Below are positions 30,860-46,949 of a DNA stretch of 64,000 nucleotides, one piece after another (within the stretch, counting starts at the first letter, position 1; every line of letters begins with the position of its first letter). The position numbers were made by a program, and so were the translations under genes. The notes beneath the pieces were generated by a model. That model did no database searches. It was not told the origin of the DNA and worked only from the letters and a program-made list of their open reading frames with translations. Source of the stretch: Scylla paramamosain (lineage: Eukaryota > Arthropoda > Malacostraca > Decapoda > Portunidae); contig NC_087151.1 in NCBI RefSeq assembly GCF_035594125.1, forward strand, positions 30,088,521 to 30,152,520. Reading direction: 5' to 3'.

Positions 30860-31298
30860 GTACTAGGCCTTGCTGGCGCCCGAGAGTGTAAGAAAGGCAG
30901 GAAAAGTGAGTGGCGAGTGTGTGGGGCGACACTGTACCCTCCCCACGGTTTTGGAGGACAAAGTGAAAGATGGAGGCGGAAGGAAGGGCCAGTGAGCTGC
31001 GTATGCTTGACCTCTGAGTGGACGTAGGGGGGAAAAAAAAATGACACGTTTCGGAAATAACTTGTATCATAAGTAGAGAACGTGCATCCCGTTAAGCAGC
31101 CGCGCATTGCAAGGCCACGAGAGTACGTGGTATGATCGCAAGTGACACGTCCGGAAATCAGCGTTTAATTGTGTGTGTCTTAATAGAAAAAAATAGCTGA
31201 TTTCCAAATTATACATCAAAGTATGACCTCCTCTAGTTCAGGAGAGTCCTTCGTATAAATGCACTGGTGTGTGTATGTGTGTGTGAATGTTATTGCTA

Positions 31299-31376
<78 letters not shown>

Positions 31377-31501
31377 AGTAGTTGCACAGGTCTTCAAGGG
31401 TATTTTTACGGTTTTAGTGACAGATTAACAACATTTCTACATTAATAACAGGAGAAACACCATTGAAAACCCTGATAATCATCTTTATAGCTTTGAAAAA
31501 C

Positions 31502-31507
31502 AGTCGT

Positions 31508-31558
<51 letters not shown>

Positions 31559-31730
31559 GAGCATTTCAGTTGAGCCTATTCTGCCCTGGTTCGTGTTTGC
31601 TGCGGTGACACGGTGCCGCACTGAGTGAAGATTGCGTTCATAATCACTTATCGGGGGTGGAGTGGGGAAAGGAGAGTCAGAAAGTGAGGATATTTATATT
31701 ATTTGACATATTATTTGATAGCATGTCAAC

Positions 31731-31786
<56 letters not shown>

Positions 31787-31908
31787 GGATCAGTGACAGG
31801 TGGCGCTGGGGAGTTACCACGGCGAGCGGCTGGCTGGCTGCAGTGTTTTGGTCAGCACTGGTCAATCTTGCCCTACACGCTCTATTAACCAGTGTTTCCG
31901 TCAGTCGT

Positions 31909-31967
<59 letters not shown>

Positions 31968-32298
31968 GAGCATTTCAGTTGAGCCTATTCTGCCCTGGTT
32001 CGTGTTTGCTGCGGTGACACGGTGCCGCACTGAGTGAAGATTGCGTTCATAATCACTTATCGGGGGTGGAGTGGGGAAAGGAGAGTCAGAAAGTGAGGAT
32101 ATTTATATTATTTGACATATTATTTGATAGCATGTCAACTTTTTTTTTTTTTTTTATGTGTGTGTGTGTGTGGGTGGGTGTTGGATCAGTGACAGGTGGC
32201 GCTGGGGAGTTACCACGGCGAGCGGCTGGCTGGCTGCAGTGTTTTGGTCAGCACTGGTCAATCTTGCCCTACACGCTCTATTAACCAGTGTTTCCGTC
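31502..32298 (+). repeat. two tandem 380-bp modules, unit 3
   Basis: Modules 31502-31902 and 31903-32298. Cores at 31798-31808 and 32194-32204. Splice donor after 32363. Confidence 0.6.
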
Positions 32299-33440
32299 TT
32301 CCCAACACCTTCTTCCTGCACCAAGCACCGTCAAGCATCACCAGAGAGGCACGAGTACGTAAGGTGAGTCCAGCGGGGCCAGTCTCCCTTCAGTCAGCCT
32401 TACTGCCTTCACAACACCCTAATCCTCCCTGGAGTGTCTTGTATTCGTTTATTTAGAATTCATTATTCGTTATTTAGTTTTTTTAGGGATTAATTATTTA
32501 TATTTAGGTTTTGTTTACGTCTGAGTCTGGAAAGAGTTGGAAATTTATTCAAATATTTAATGTTCGCCAATATGTAAACAAGCCATCAGCTGTGTTATTA
32601 GCCATTATTTGCCTCGTCTCTCACTTATTGTAAGCCTAACATATCACAAGATGGATCCACATGTCTAGCCTTCATATCCGCTGGTCAGATATATCCGTCA
32701 TTGCCTGGTTTTGGTGTTATATAGGAATAAATAAGACAACATGGCCGCCGGCTCCCCCACTGAGGTCGCCGCCGAGGGCCGCCATGATGGACTGGCACCT
32801 GTTCCGGCTTGTTGGTTCCAATATTTTTTTCAATTTTTTCTGAATTAATTTATTTGGCTTGTATAGTAAGATTTTATGGTTTCTAAAAATATTTCGTTGC
32901 TTTTGAAGTGTTTTTCTTGCTTCAGTTAAGTAAATGTGCTGAATTTGGTGTTGTTTTTTTATGTAAATAAGGGGCAGTTTGTACGGTGAAATTTACCCAG
33001 CCTGGTTTTTGGCTTTTTTATTTGAGGCTTTAATGAAGATTTTATTGCTTCAAAAAATCGTTTATGATTTTTAAAGTATGTTGCGTTCCTGTTGAGTTAA
33101 GTATGTGGAATTTGAATAGGCTTATTGTCCCGTTGAAAGTGGTGATTTTGTCATTTTTTTGCTTCTTTATTTTTTTATTATAGCTTGTAACTAAGTGTGC
33201 ATTATTTTAAAAAATAGTTCAGATTTTTTAAAATGTCTTTTTACCAGTGTAAAGTGGAATAGGTGGACTTTTCAGTGTTTTTAATGGTGTCAAAATTTCC
33301 AACACTTTTTCCATATTTCACATAATATTTCTTTATAACTACTGAGACTAGAGGTGTTTTGATATTGTGAATATTAATTCAAGTAATTGTCAAGTCAGAA
33401 TATATAATGCATTCGAGCCTAGCTTCATTTTTTCTATGGG

Positions 33441-33695
33441 TCAATTTCAAAATGAAATACGTAACGTACGTATGGCAGCGGGGCGCCGGCACCTCGCCTG
33501 TGACGTCATCAAGGATTTAGGACTCGGTCTGCTCCAGAGCCTCCTCAATATTTACCGTAATTTCCAGTGTTTTCCAAGTGTTTCCAGCTGTTTCTAAAGT
33601 CAGGCGTGTAGATAGTTGTAGTAGAAGGAAGAAAATAAGAGAAATGAAAGAGGAGAAGGAAGAAATAAAAAGAAATGGAGGAGGAGGCAAAACAG
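33441..33695 (+). promoter_or_regulatory. candidate CRE promoter and 5' exon, unit 3
   Basis: CRE at 33501-33508, donor after 33695. GATTTAGG replaces GATTCAGG just after the CRE, as in unit 5. Would serve copy 4 at 35920. Confidence 0.42.
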
Positions 33696-33741
33696 GTAAA
33701 CAATATTTAGCTTAGTTTCCCTTGCTGCGCTGCAGTTCTCT

Positions 33742-34513
33742 AATATTTGGTGTGTTTTGGGTGTTTTATGTGTTTAGGATGTATGTAGGAATATTGTGGG
33801 GTTTTTAGAGTGTGTTTTGGTGGTGTTTAGGTGTGTTTTGGGTGTATATTTGCTGTTATCATTGTGTTTTGGGTGAATTTTGGGTGTTTTAAATGTGGTT
33901 TAGGATGTTTTTAGTTATATTGTAAGTGGTTTGAGTCGTGTGGGGTGTTTTGAGTATATTATGGGATGTTTTTGTGTGTTATGAATGTGTTTGGGGGTAT
34001 ATTGAGGTGTAGTGGGTTTGTTTTGGGTTTATTTTCTATTTTAAGTGTTTTGGTGAGTTTGGGTGTGTGTGTGTCGGGTCTTTTGAGGTGTATTTGATTG
34101 TGTGCAAGTAGTTTTGGGTCTTTAAGGGTGTGTTTGTGGCGTGTTTGTGGTGTTAAGTGGTGCTTTAAGTGTGTTTTGGATGTTTTGATGTGTTTTGGGT
34201 GTGTTTGATGAGTTTTGGGGTGTTGTAGTGTATTTTGGGTGTTTTAAATCTTTTGAGTGTGTTTGGATGAGTTTTAGGTATATTGGGGTGCTTTGAGTGT
34301 GTTTTGGATAAATTTAGTGTGGTTGGGGTGGGTTATTTGAATATTTTCAGATGTTACAGGGTGTTTTGATTGAATATTCAATATTTGGTTGTGTTTAGGT
34401 GAGTGTAGTGGGTATTTTGGGGTGTTGTGATGTGTTTTGGTTGTGTTTTGGATGTTTTCAGTGTATTTTGAGTGTGTTTTGGTAAGTTTTGTTGCATGTA
34501 GGGATGTTGAGTG

Positions 34514-34514
<1 letters not shown>
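33742..34514 (+). repeat. G+T-rich tract, unit 3
   Basis: Same tract with scattered single-base differences. Confidence 0.85.
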
Positions 34515-34596
<82 letters not shown>

Positions 34597-34911
34597 GGGA
34601 AGGCAATGAGAAGAGGGACAAAAGAACATGGGATGCACCGCCAGTGTTCATACCGGGATCTGATGTCAGTTCTTGTGAAGGGCCAGAATGCATATTCCTG
34701 AAGTCTGGAAGGAGTCATCCGCCAGCCTGTATGGACACTAGGCTGTAGCTCCAAAACTAACTGTAGGATTCTCTCTAAAATAGTCTCATTGAGATTCTCG
34801 CACAAAATTACCTATATGTAACTTAATCTAACCCATCCTAACCGCTACAAGAGTAAATGGGCCAAAACATTACCAGACTTCGGGAATATGCCTCCAGAGG
34901 GATACGGGTTA

Positions 34912-35595
34912 AGGTCGCTTCACACACATCAGTGCCGTATTCGTTCCGTGCTGTTCAGTGCTTCAGTGTCAGTAAAAAAAAAAATTCATCATTTTGGAAT
35001 TCAGCGGAAGCATTTACACACGTCCGGCGAAGTACCGTGTTTTGACTGAAGTGATTGTTACGTCTCCGTTCCGTGAAATGGAATATCATCGTCACTGGTA
35101 TTTTAAAAATTTTCACGGATGTCGGACAAGTGTTTTAAATAAAATAGAAGAAATTGAAATGGTGATAGATACTCTTTTTAATTGATGTAATTAATCACAT
35201 TGTACATTATACTTACCAGAACACACCACATCACACCACACCACATCATAACACACCACACCATACCATACCACACCACACATCACTAAGCAATGTCATC
35301 AAACAGTTTTTCGACATTCTTAAGTACTGGAAAATTTTTGTTTCATCATTAATTAATTCCTCGTACAGAGTAGCAAAATCTCCTTCAGTTTCTCTTTTTC
35401 TTCCACGTTTCATGTACCCACTTTTCTTTTCTTTATTTTTTGTTAAGCAAGCATCTTGCTCTTCATCAAGAATTATGACAATCATAGCCAACTCCACGTC
35501 TGAAAGGATATGTGTGCATAGACGTCACGAAAGTGACATGAATATCACTGACACTATATGATACTAATACGGCACTGATAGGTGTGAAACCACCT
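34912..35595 (-). mobile_element. PIF/Harbinger-like short element, copy at unit 3/4 junction
   Basis: Both ends are present. The transposase-fragment frame is 35246-35497 (minus). Small differences occur in the ACACC-rich tract and at 35131-35140 (TTTTAAAT instead of TTTGAAAT). Confidence 0.75.
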
Positions 35596-35682
35596 TTGAG
35601 TGTACTATTCAGATAGTGTACCCACTATCTGCCAATTTCACTGGGACAAAAGCACAATTAGGTGATTGTTAAGAACAACAAC

Positions 35683-35723
<41 letters not shown>

Positions 35724-35851
35724 AATAAAAGGAGTTAAGCCATCTATATAGTTAGCTAGATTGATATCATTATTATTGTTATCATCATTATTACATATCA
35801 AGGTATTGTGACATTATTATTAATAATATGTTGTTATTATTATTATTATTA

Positions 35852-35889
<38 letters not shown>

Positions 35890-35919
35890 GTTATTATTAT
35901 TATCATTATCATATTTCAG

Positions 35920-37187
<1,268 letters not shown>

Positions 37188-37484
37188 TGTCTAGTTCAAT
37201 TTGTTCATTTCAGTAGCTGGTAGCAATTTAATATATGTATCTTTTCATCATTAGCAATGCATCTTTCACTTTTATAGGCCTAATATTCATGAAACTATGC
37301 TGCATGCAAAAACCCAAACATTGTATTAAGCATGACCTATCTAACTGTAATGCTTGCACCAATTTCTATAAAGGTACTAATTTAATTGTTAAATTCCTGC
37401 TCTTCTATCAAATTTTTGGCTGAGTGCTATGGCTAAATAATTGTTTGCAGCATAAGTGATGTTAAAGATTTTAATAGGTGTAAA

Positions 37485-37571
<87 letters not shown>

Positions 37572-38865
37572 AAGGAAAGACATTATTTCTAGTGTAAATA
37601 AACCCAATAGGCTGTCCAATTTGAAATTTAAAATGTAAATATTATCAATCTTTTTAGAAATATTAGCTGCATCCTCTTCCCTTGCAGTCCAATAAGACAG
37701 GTCACTAATTCGTGTGGAGATAGAATTCTTGGAGTCACCTTTGCCGGCACTAGCGCAAGTGCATACAGTCTGATAAAGGTTTCTTCCATGGTTGTGATGA
37801 AGTTCAGGACTTCTCACACTGTTTCGATAGATATGATGAGAAGAATCGGGAGTTCGGAACATCAGTGCATTATGTCGGGGCATGTAGGTTCGGCTGGGGT
37901 TTTCTTTCTTTCTTTCTTTTTTTTTTTTTTCGATCACTACTCATCATATTCTTACGAGGACTTGCTACACAAAGGATTATTGCATTATGATATTACCCAA
38001 ATAGTGTCTCAAGTAAAAAACATAACCGCATACTCGTACAAAAGATTTGCTGCTGTGACACAAAGGACAAAAATCATTAGTGTACTGGTCGTTCTAAGCA
38101 TTCAATCAAAATGCTTGTCATTCATATAATTAGTAGAACCATCGAGGAGCTTTATTTTTGTTAATTCTTATGTGATAAAGCAATAATTACAGGAGACTTT
38201 TAAAAGATTGGTACTTAAATTAGTGGACTGTCCTATTGGATGTGACCATATCTTCACTTTTTCCTTACACAGTTAATTTTCTTTTGTTTATTTGATTTAC
38301 TTATTATCATTTTTATTTATATATTTATTTATTTGCACCAGATGCTTGCTTAGTTATATTGGGGTTACTTCACCTGCTTGGAGAAAGGAAAGACTCCATT
38401 TTTACTAAGGTTAAATTTCAGTACCTTTGATTTTAGAGTGGTGTGTATATATTGAAATTTCTGAATATATTATCACCTTAAGATATACATCTACATATAA
38501 ATTTTATTTTAATGTCAAAATGTTATTAATGTTTACACTATTATTTCTTCCTTAAGGTACCAGAAGAAGAACTAAGAACAGGGCAGTCTAGTGTGTATTT
38601 GATGGTGCATCTGTAGCTGAACCAACATGTATTTCTATGGCTGTAGTCTCATTGGTAGCAGGGCTTTGTGTTTAATATTGAACACCCAAAAAATTGTGAA
38701 CATTTCCTCTGTTTCACAACATCCCAACTCTTAGGTATCAAGTATGACAAAGGTAACACTTCAAAAACAAGATCTCTACTTGTAAAACTCAATGAAGTAA
38801 AGACAGAATTGAGCTACGAAAATGCATAAATCTGCTTCTAAATATATTCAACTCCACACATAATG

Positions 38866-39000
<135 letters not shown>

Positions 39001-39045
39001 ACACACACACACACACACACAACACACACACACACACACACACAC

Positions 39046-39134
<89 letters not shown>

Positions 39135-39273
39135 CAATTACTAGTTAAAGATTAATCAGTGAAATAAATACATAACATTATGTTAATAAGTTTTCTAAAA
39201 GGAAAAGGAAATACTTGTACTTCCCCTTCCCCCCAACCCAGTATTCATGAAATCTTACTGAATTGTTCTTATG

Positions 39274-39416
<143 letters not shown>

Positions 39417-39431
39417 GAATGGAAAGCAGAC

Positions 39432-39489
<58 letters not shown>

Positions 39490-39569
39490 AATTGGGAAGT
39501 ATTCTTCATGTACCATCCCTAACCTTGAGACAGCAGTAGCTAGCTGCTAGTATTAAAGGTACTAATGAT

Positions 39570-39848
39570 TCATCATCTGTCTAAGAAAGACTAACTAAAT
39601 AATAATTTAATTGACTAACCTATGATCCACTTTACTAATGTGGTTAGTAGAAGCAGTGAACAGTACGAAGGCATTAGTCAGATATATTTGAGTAAGACCA
39701 TACTCAGGTTGAGTGCTCAGTTAGTCACAAATTGAATAACATTATGTTAGTCACTGTTACTAATGCTGCCACTCGTTCTAGACCCCATGGGTTTTACTAA
39801 GAAAAGTTAGTCAGCACGACTAACTTTGGTTTTGTGTGATATATAAAG
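39570..39848 (+). promoter_or_regulatory. candidate promoter, unit 4
   Basis: Same cluster with the unit 2 variants; TATATAAAG at 39840-39848. GGCGCC downstream is GGTGCC here. Confidence 0.5.
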
Positions 39849-40291
39849 GTACTAGGCCTTGCTGGTGCCCGAGAGTGTAAGAAAGGCAGGAAAAGTGAGT
39901 GGCGAGTGTGTGTGGCGACACTGTACCCTCCCCACGGTTTTGGAGGACAAAGTGAAAGATGGAGGCGGAAGGAAGGGCCAGTGAGCTGCGTATGCTTGAC
40001 CTCTGAGTGGACGTAGGGGGGAAAAAAAAATGACACGTTTCGGAAATAACTTGTATCATAAGTAGAGAACGTGCATCCCGTTAAGCAGCCGCGCATTGCA
40101 AGGCCACGAGAGTACGTGGTATGATCGCAAGTGACACGTCCGGAAATCAGCGTTTAATTGTTTGTGTCTTAATAGAAAAAAATAGCTGATTTCCAAATTA
40201 TACATCAAAGTATGACCTCCTCTAGTTCAGGAGAGTCCTTCGTATAAATGCACTGGTGTGTGTATGTGTGTGTGAATGTTATTGCTAGTTA

Positions 40292-40352
<61 letters not shown>

Positions 40353-40477
40353 AGTAGTTGCACAGGTCTTCAAGGGTATTTTTACGGTTTTAGTGACAGA
40401 TTAACAACATTTCTACATTAATAACAGGAGAAACACCATTGAAAACCCTGATAATCATCTTTATAGCTTTGAAAAAC

Positions 40478-40483
40478 AGTCGT

Positions 40484-40532
<49 letters not shown>

Positions 40533-40712
40533 GAGCATTTCAGTTGAGCCTATTCTGCCCTGGTTCGCGTTTGCTGCGGTGACACGGTGCCGCACTGAGT
40601 GAAGATTGCGTTCATAATCACTTATCGGGGGTGGAGTGGGGAAAGGAGAGTCAGAAAGTGAGGATATTTATATTATTTGACATATTATTTGATAGCATGT
40701 CAACTTTTTTTA

Positions 40713-40744
<32 letters not shown>

Positions 40745-40866
40745 GGATCAGTGACGGGTGGCGCTGGGGAGTTACCACGGCGAGCGGCTGGCTGGCTGCA
40801 GTGTTTTGGTCAGCACTGGTCAATCTTGCCCTACACGCTCTATTAACCAGTGTTTCCGTCAGTCGT

Positions 40867-40903
<37 letters not shown>

Positions 40904-41241
40904 GAGCATTTCAGTTGAGCCTATTCTGCCCTGGTTCGTGTTTGCTGCGGTGACACGGTGCTGCACTGAGTGAAGATTGCGTTCATAATCACTTATCGGG
41001 GGTGGAGTGGGGAAAGGAGAGTCAGAAAGTGAGGATATTTATATTATTTGACATATTATTTGATAGCATGTCAACTTTTTTTTTTTTTTTGTGTGTGTGT
41101 GTGTGTGTGGGTGGGTGTTGGATCAGTGACAGGTGGCGCTGGGGAGTTACCACGGCGAGCGGCTGGCTGGCTGCAGTGTTTTGGTCAGCAATGGTCAATC
41201 TTGCCCTACACGCTCTATTAACCAGTGTTTCCGTCAGTCGT

Positions 41242-41290
<49 letters not shown>

Positions 41291-41462
41291 GAGCATTTCA
41301 GTTGAGCCTATTCTGCCCTGGTTCGTGTTTGCTGTGGTGACACGGTGCCGCACTGAGTGAAGATTGCGTTCATAATCACTTATCGGGGGTGGAGTGGGGA
41401 AAGGAGAGTCAGAAAGTGAGGATATTTATATTATTTGACATATTATTTGATAGCATGTCAAC

Positions 41463-41497
<35 letters not shown>

Positions 41498-41625
41498 TGG
41501 GTGGGTGTTAGATCAGTGACAGGTGGCGCTGGGGAGTTACCACGGCGAGCGGCTGGCTGGCTGCAGTGTTTTGGTCAGCACTGGTCAATCTTGCCCTACA
41601 CGCTCTATTAACCAGTGTTTCCGTC
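40478..41625 (+). repeat. three tandem 380-bp modules, unit 4
   Basis: Modules 40478-40860, 40861-41235 and 41236-41625, the only unit with three. Cores at 40756-40766 (GGGTGGCGCTG variant), 41131-41141 and 41521-41531. Splice donor after 41690. Confidence 0.62.
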
Positions 41626-42767
41626 TTCCCAACACCTTCTTCCTGCACCAAGCACCGTCAAGCATCACCAGAGAGGCACGAGTACGTAAGGTGAGTCCAG
41701 CGGGGCCAGTCTCCCTTCAGTCAGCCTTACTGCCTTCACAACACCCTAATCCTCCCTGGAGTGTCTTGTATTCGTTTATTTAGAATTCATTATTCGTTAT
41801 TTAGTTTTTTTAGGGATTAATTATTTATATTTAGGTTTTGTTTACGTCTGAGTCTGGAAAGAGGTGGAAATTTATTCAAATATTTAATGTTCGCCAATAT
41901 GTAAACAAGCCATCAGCTGTGTTATTAGCCATTATTTGCCTCGTCTCTCACTTATTGTAAGCCTAACATATCACAAGATTGATCCACATGTCTAGCCTTC
42001 ATATCCGCTGGTCAGATATATCCGTCATTGCCTGGTTTTGGTGTTATATAGGAATAAATAAGACAACATGGCCGCCGGCTCCCCCACTTAGGTCGCCGCC
42101 GAGGGCCGCCATGATGGACTGGCACCTGTTCCGGCTTGTTGGTTCCAATATTTTTTTCAATTTTTTCTGAATTAATTTATTTGGCTTGTATAGTAAGATT
42201 TTATGGTTTCTAAAAATATTTCGTTGCTTTTGAAGTGTTTTTCTTGCTTCAGTTAAGTAAATGTGCTGAATTTGGTGTTGTTTTTTTATGTAAATAAGGG
42301 GCAGTTTGTACGGTGAAATTTACCCAGCCTGGTTTTTGGCTTTTTTATTTGAGGCTTTAATGAAGATTTTATTGCTTCAAAAAATCGTTTATGATTTTTA
42401 AAGTATGTTGCGTTCCTGTTGAGTTAAGTATGTGGAATTTGAATAGGCTTATTGTCCCGTTGAAAGTGGTGATTTTGTCATTTTTTTGCTTCTTTATTTT
42501 TTTATTATAGCTTGTAACTAAGTGTGCATTATTTTAAAAAATAGTTCAGAATTTTTAAAATGTCTTTTTACCAGTGTAAAGTGGAATAGGTGGACTTTTC
42601 AGTGTTTTTAATGGTGTCAAAATTTCCAACACTTTTTCCATATTTCACATAATATTTCTTTATAACTACTGAGACTAGAGGTGTTTTGATATTGTGAATA
42701 TTAATTCAAGTAATTGTCAAGTCAGAATATATAATGCATTCGAGCCTAGCTTCATTTTTTCTATGGG

Positions 42768-43023
42768 TCAATTTCAAAATGAAATACGTAACGTACGTAT
42801 GGCAGCGGGGCGCCGGGCACCTCGCCTGTGACGTCATCAAGGATTCGGGACTCGGTCTGCTCCAGAGCCTCCTCAATATTTACCGTAATTTCCAGTGTTT
42901 TCCAAGTGTTTCCAGCTGTTTCTAAAGTCAGGCGTGTAGATAGTTGTAGTAGAAGGAAGAAAATAAGAGAAATGAAAGAGGAGAAGGAAGAAATAAAAAG
43001 AAATGGAGGAGGAGGCAAAACAG
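42768..43023 (+). promoter_or_regulatory. candidate CRE promoter and 5' exon, unit 4
   Basis: CRE at 42829-42836, donor after 43023, one extra G in the GC box (CGCCGGGCAC). Would serve copy 5 at 45247. Confidence 0.42.
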
Positions 43024-43070
43024 GTAAACAATATTTAGCTTAGTTTCCCTTGCTGCGCTGCAGTTCTCTA

Positions 43071-43840
43071 ATATTTGGTGTGTTTTGGGTGTTTTATGTG
43101 TTTAGGATGTATGTAGGAATATTGTGGGGTTTTTAGAGTGTGTTTTGGTGGTGTTTAGGTGTGTTTTGGGTGTATATTTGCTGTTATCATTGTGTTTTGG
43201 GTGAATTTTGGGTGTTTTAAAATGTGGTTTAGGATGTTTTTAGTTATATTGTAAGTGGTTTGAGTCGTGTGGGGTGTTTTGAGTATATTATGGGATGTTT
43301 TTGTGTGTTATGAATGTGTTTGGGGGTATATTGAGGTGTAGTGGGTTTGTTTTGGGTTTATTTTCTGTTTTAAGTGTTTTGGTGAGTGGGTGTGTGTGTG
43401 TCGGGTCTTTTGAGGTGTATTTGATTGTGTGCAAGTAGTTTTGGATCTTTAAGGGTGTGTTTGTGGCGTGTTTGTGGTGTTGAGTGGTGCTTTAAGTGTG
43501 TTTTGGATGTTTTGATGTGTTTTGGGTGTGTTTGATGAGTTTTGGGGTGTTGTAGTGTATTTTGGGTGTTTTAAATCTTTTGAGTGTGTTTGGATGAGTT
43601 TTAGGTATATTGGGGTGCTTTGAGTGTGTTTTGGATAAATTTAGTGTGGTTGGGGTGGGTTATTTGGATATTTTCAGATGTTACAGGGTGTTTTGATTGA
43701 ATATTCAATATTTGGTTGTGTTTAGGTGAGTGTAGTGGGTATTTTCGGGTGTTGTGATGTGTTTTGGTTGTGTTTTGGATGTTTTGAGTGTATTTTGAGT
43801 GCGTTTTGGTAAGTTTTGTTGCATGTAGGGATGTTGAGTG

Positions 43841-43842
<2 letters not shown>
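43071..43842 (+). repeat. G+T-rich tract, unit 4
   Basis: Same tract with small indels (GTGAGTGGGTG near 43383). Confidence 0.85.
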
Positions 43843-43919
<77 letters not shown>

Positions 43920-44234
43920 GGGAAGGCAATGAGAAGAGGGACAAAAGAACATGGGATGCACCGCCAGTGTTCATACCGGGATCTGATGTCAGTTCTTGTG
44001 AAGGGCCAGAATGCATATTCTTGAAGTCTGGAAGGAGTCATCCGCCAGCGTGTATGGACACTAGGCTGTAGCTCCAAAACTAACTGTAGGATTCTCTCTA
44101 AAATAGTCTCATTGAGATTCTCGCACAAAATTACCTATATGTAACTTAATCTAACCTAACCTAACCGCTACAAGAGTAAATGGGCCAAAACATTACCAGA
44201 CTTCGGGAATATGCCTCCAGAGGGATACGGGTTA

Positions 44235-44919
44235 AGGTCGCTTCACACACATCAGTGCCGTATTCGTTCCGTGCTGTTCAGTGCTTCAGTGTCAGTAAAA
44301 AAAAAAAATTCATCATTTTGGAATTCAGCGGAAGAATTTACACACGTCCGGCGAAGTACCGTGTTTTGACTGAAGTGATTGTTACGTCTCCGTTCCGTGA
44401 AATGGAATATCATCGTCACTGGTATTTTAAAAATTTTCACGGATGTCGGACAAGTGTTTGAAATAAAATAGAAGAAATTGAAATGGTGATAGATACTCTT
44501 TTTAATTGATGTAATTAATCACATTGTAGATTATACTTACCAGAACACACCACATCACACCACACCACATCATAACACACCACACCATACCACACCACAC
44601 CACACATCACTGAGCAATGTCATCAAACAGTTTTTCGACATTCTTAAGTACTGGAAAATTTTTGTTTAATCATTAATTAATTCCTCGTACAGAGTAGCAA
44701 AATCTCCTTCAGTTTCTCTTTTTCTTCCACGTTTCATGTACCCACTTTTCTTTTCTTTATTTTTTGTTAAGCAAGCATCTTGCTCTTCATCAAGAATTAT
44801 GACAATCATAGCCAACTCCACGTCTGAAAGGATATGTGTGCATAGACGTCACGAAAGTGACATGAATATCACTGACACTATATGATACTAATACGGCACT
44901 GATAGGTGTGAAACCACCT
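44235..44919 (-). mobile_element. PIF/Harbinger-like short element, copy at unit 4/5 junction, fragment interrupted
   Basis: Both ends are present, but the transposase fragment (about 44578-44829, minus) has a premature stop: a C to A change on plus in GTTTAATCATTAA near 44667 turns a glutamate codon into TAA. This shows the fragment is not being kept as a protein in this copy. Confidence 0.72.
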
Positions 44920-45006
44920 TTGAGTGTACTATTCAGATAGTGTACCCACTATTTGCCAATTTCACTGGGACAAAAGCACAATTAGGTGATTGTTAAGAAC
45001 AACAAC

Positions 45007-45053
<47 letters not shown>

Positions 45054-45160
45054 AATAAAAGGAGTTAAGCCATCTATATAGTTAGCTAGATTGATATCAT
45101 TATTATTGTTATCATCATTATTACATATCAAGGTATTGTGACATTATTATTAATAATATG

Positions 45161-45216
<56 letters not shown>

Positions 45217-45246
45217 GTTATTATTATTATCATTATCATATTTCAG

Positions 45247-45731
45247 CTATCCAACATCAGAACAGTATATGAATATGGCAAATGCTGTTTTGACATCATT
45301 TCCTGCCATCCTGAGAAACAGTGATCTCGAGGAGCATGAATTGCAGCTGCAATGGAAATTGTGCATCCAGCACAAGTTTCAGAATTCAAGAAAGAGGCAG
45401 GATTCCTCAGTGACTGAGGTGATGTCAAGGAAAAAGAAGATCCCTTGCATAGCGCCAAAAGAGACTACGTGTCCACTGATGTATGGAGTAAAGGCTTACC
45501 TTCCACCAAGGCCCCATTCAGAAGATGATAAGTCATTAGAGAGACATAGACAGTGGCCTGCTCTACATTGGATGAAGAAAGATCCCGAGTTAGATAAGGT
45601 ATGTGATAATTGTACGCTTGATTTATCTTTTTTATATTTCAGAGACTTCTTTACTGGTGTTGTTTAAAAATACCTGCTCTTATGTAAGCAATTTCAATGG
45701 TACTGGTGGATAGCCACTGAAAAATGATACT

Positions 45732-45829
<98 letters not shown>

Positions 45830-45847
45830 TTATATACATATATATAA

Positions 45848-45929
<82 letters not shown>

Positions 45930-46558
45930 GGAGAGAGGGAGGCTGGCGGGACAGTCAACTTATGAAAACTAATTTTACTTTAATGATTTTCCTCAGGCTG
46001 AACGCCTCATGCAGTTGACACTCTCTGAGAGACGCAAAAAAATAATCAATGGGAACATTCTTGTAGCAGAAATCCTGAACTTGTACCCGTGGATTCAGAC
46101 TTTTGAGGGCGTAGGTGTGTATATATGTACACTTTATGGATTTTGCTACATATTGTTACTAATTGTCAACTTTATTTGTAGGGCTATAATGTATATAGCT
46201 ATTTATATTTTATAGTAGGTAATTGATATTTAACTACTGGTACTTCCATTCTCCCTCTCAGGCTCAAAGGCCTTAGTGACGGGAGATAAGCACTCATAAC
46301 TAAGTACAGTTATTGCAGATGCTCATCTCTATAACCTTCACTTATAATTATTTGATGCTTATATCTTTACAGATAATCAAGGAGTTCCTGAGATTAGAAC
46401 CACAAGCGGATGAACCAGACCCAAGAGTAGCAGTTTTGAAAGGGCTGGAGAAATATAGGCTCCCAATAATTGCCATTCTCAAAAAAAGAAAAGCAGTTCC
46501 TCTGTATATGGAAACCTTACTTGAACTCTATGACCACGATGAAAGTCAATGCGAGTAA
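45247..46558 (+). CDS. SAMD3-like gene, copy 5, frames and splice sites intact
   Basis: Exons: 45247-45598, 45997-46110 and 46373-46558. Private changes are WKLC for WKLR in exon 1 (CGC to TGC near 45361) and an intron-1 base just after the donor (GTATGTGATAAT). Both donors and acceptors keep the consensus. This is one of three copies that could still give the full three-exon protein. Confidence 0.65.
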
Positions 46559-46855
46559 TGTCTAGTTCAATTTGTTCATTTCAGTAGCTGGTAGCAATTT
46601 AATATATGTATCTTTTCATCATTAGCAATGCATCTTTCACTTTTATAGGCCTAATATTCATGAAACTATGCTGCATGCAAAAACCCAAACATTGTATTAA
46701 GCATGACCTATCTAACTGTAATGCTTGCACCAATTTCTATAAAGGTACTAATTTAATTGTTAAATTCCTGCTCTTCTATCAAATTTTTAGCTGAGTGCTA
46801 TGGCTAAATAATTGTTTGCAGCATAAGTGATGTTAAAGATTTTAATAGGTGTAAA

Positions 46856-46949
<94 letters not shown>

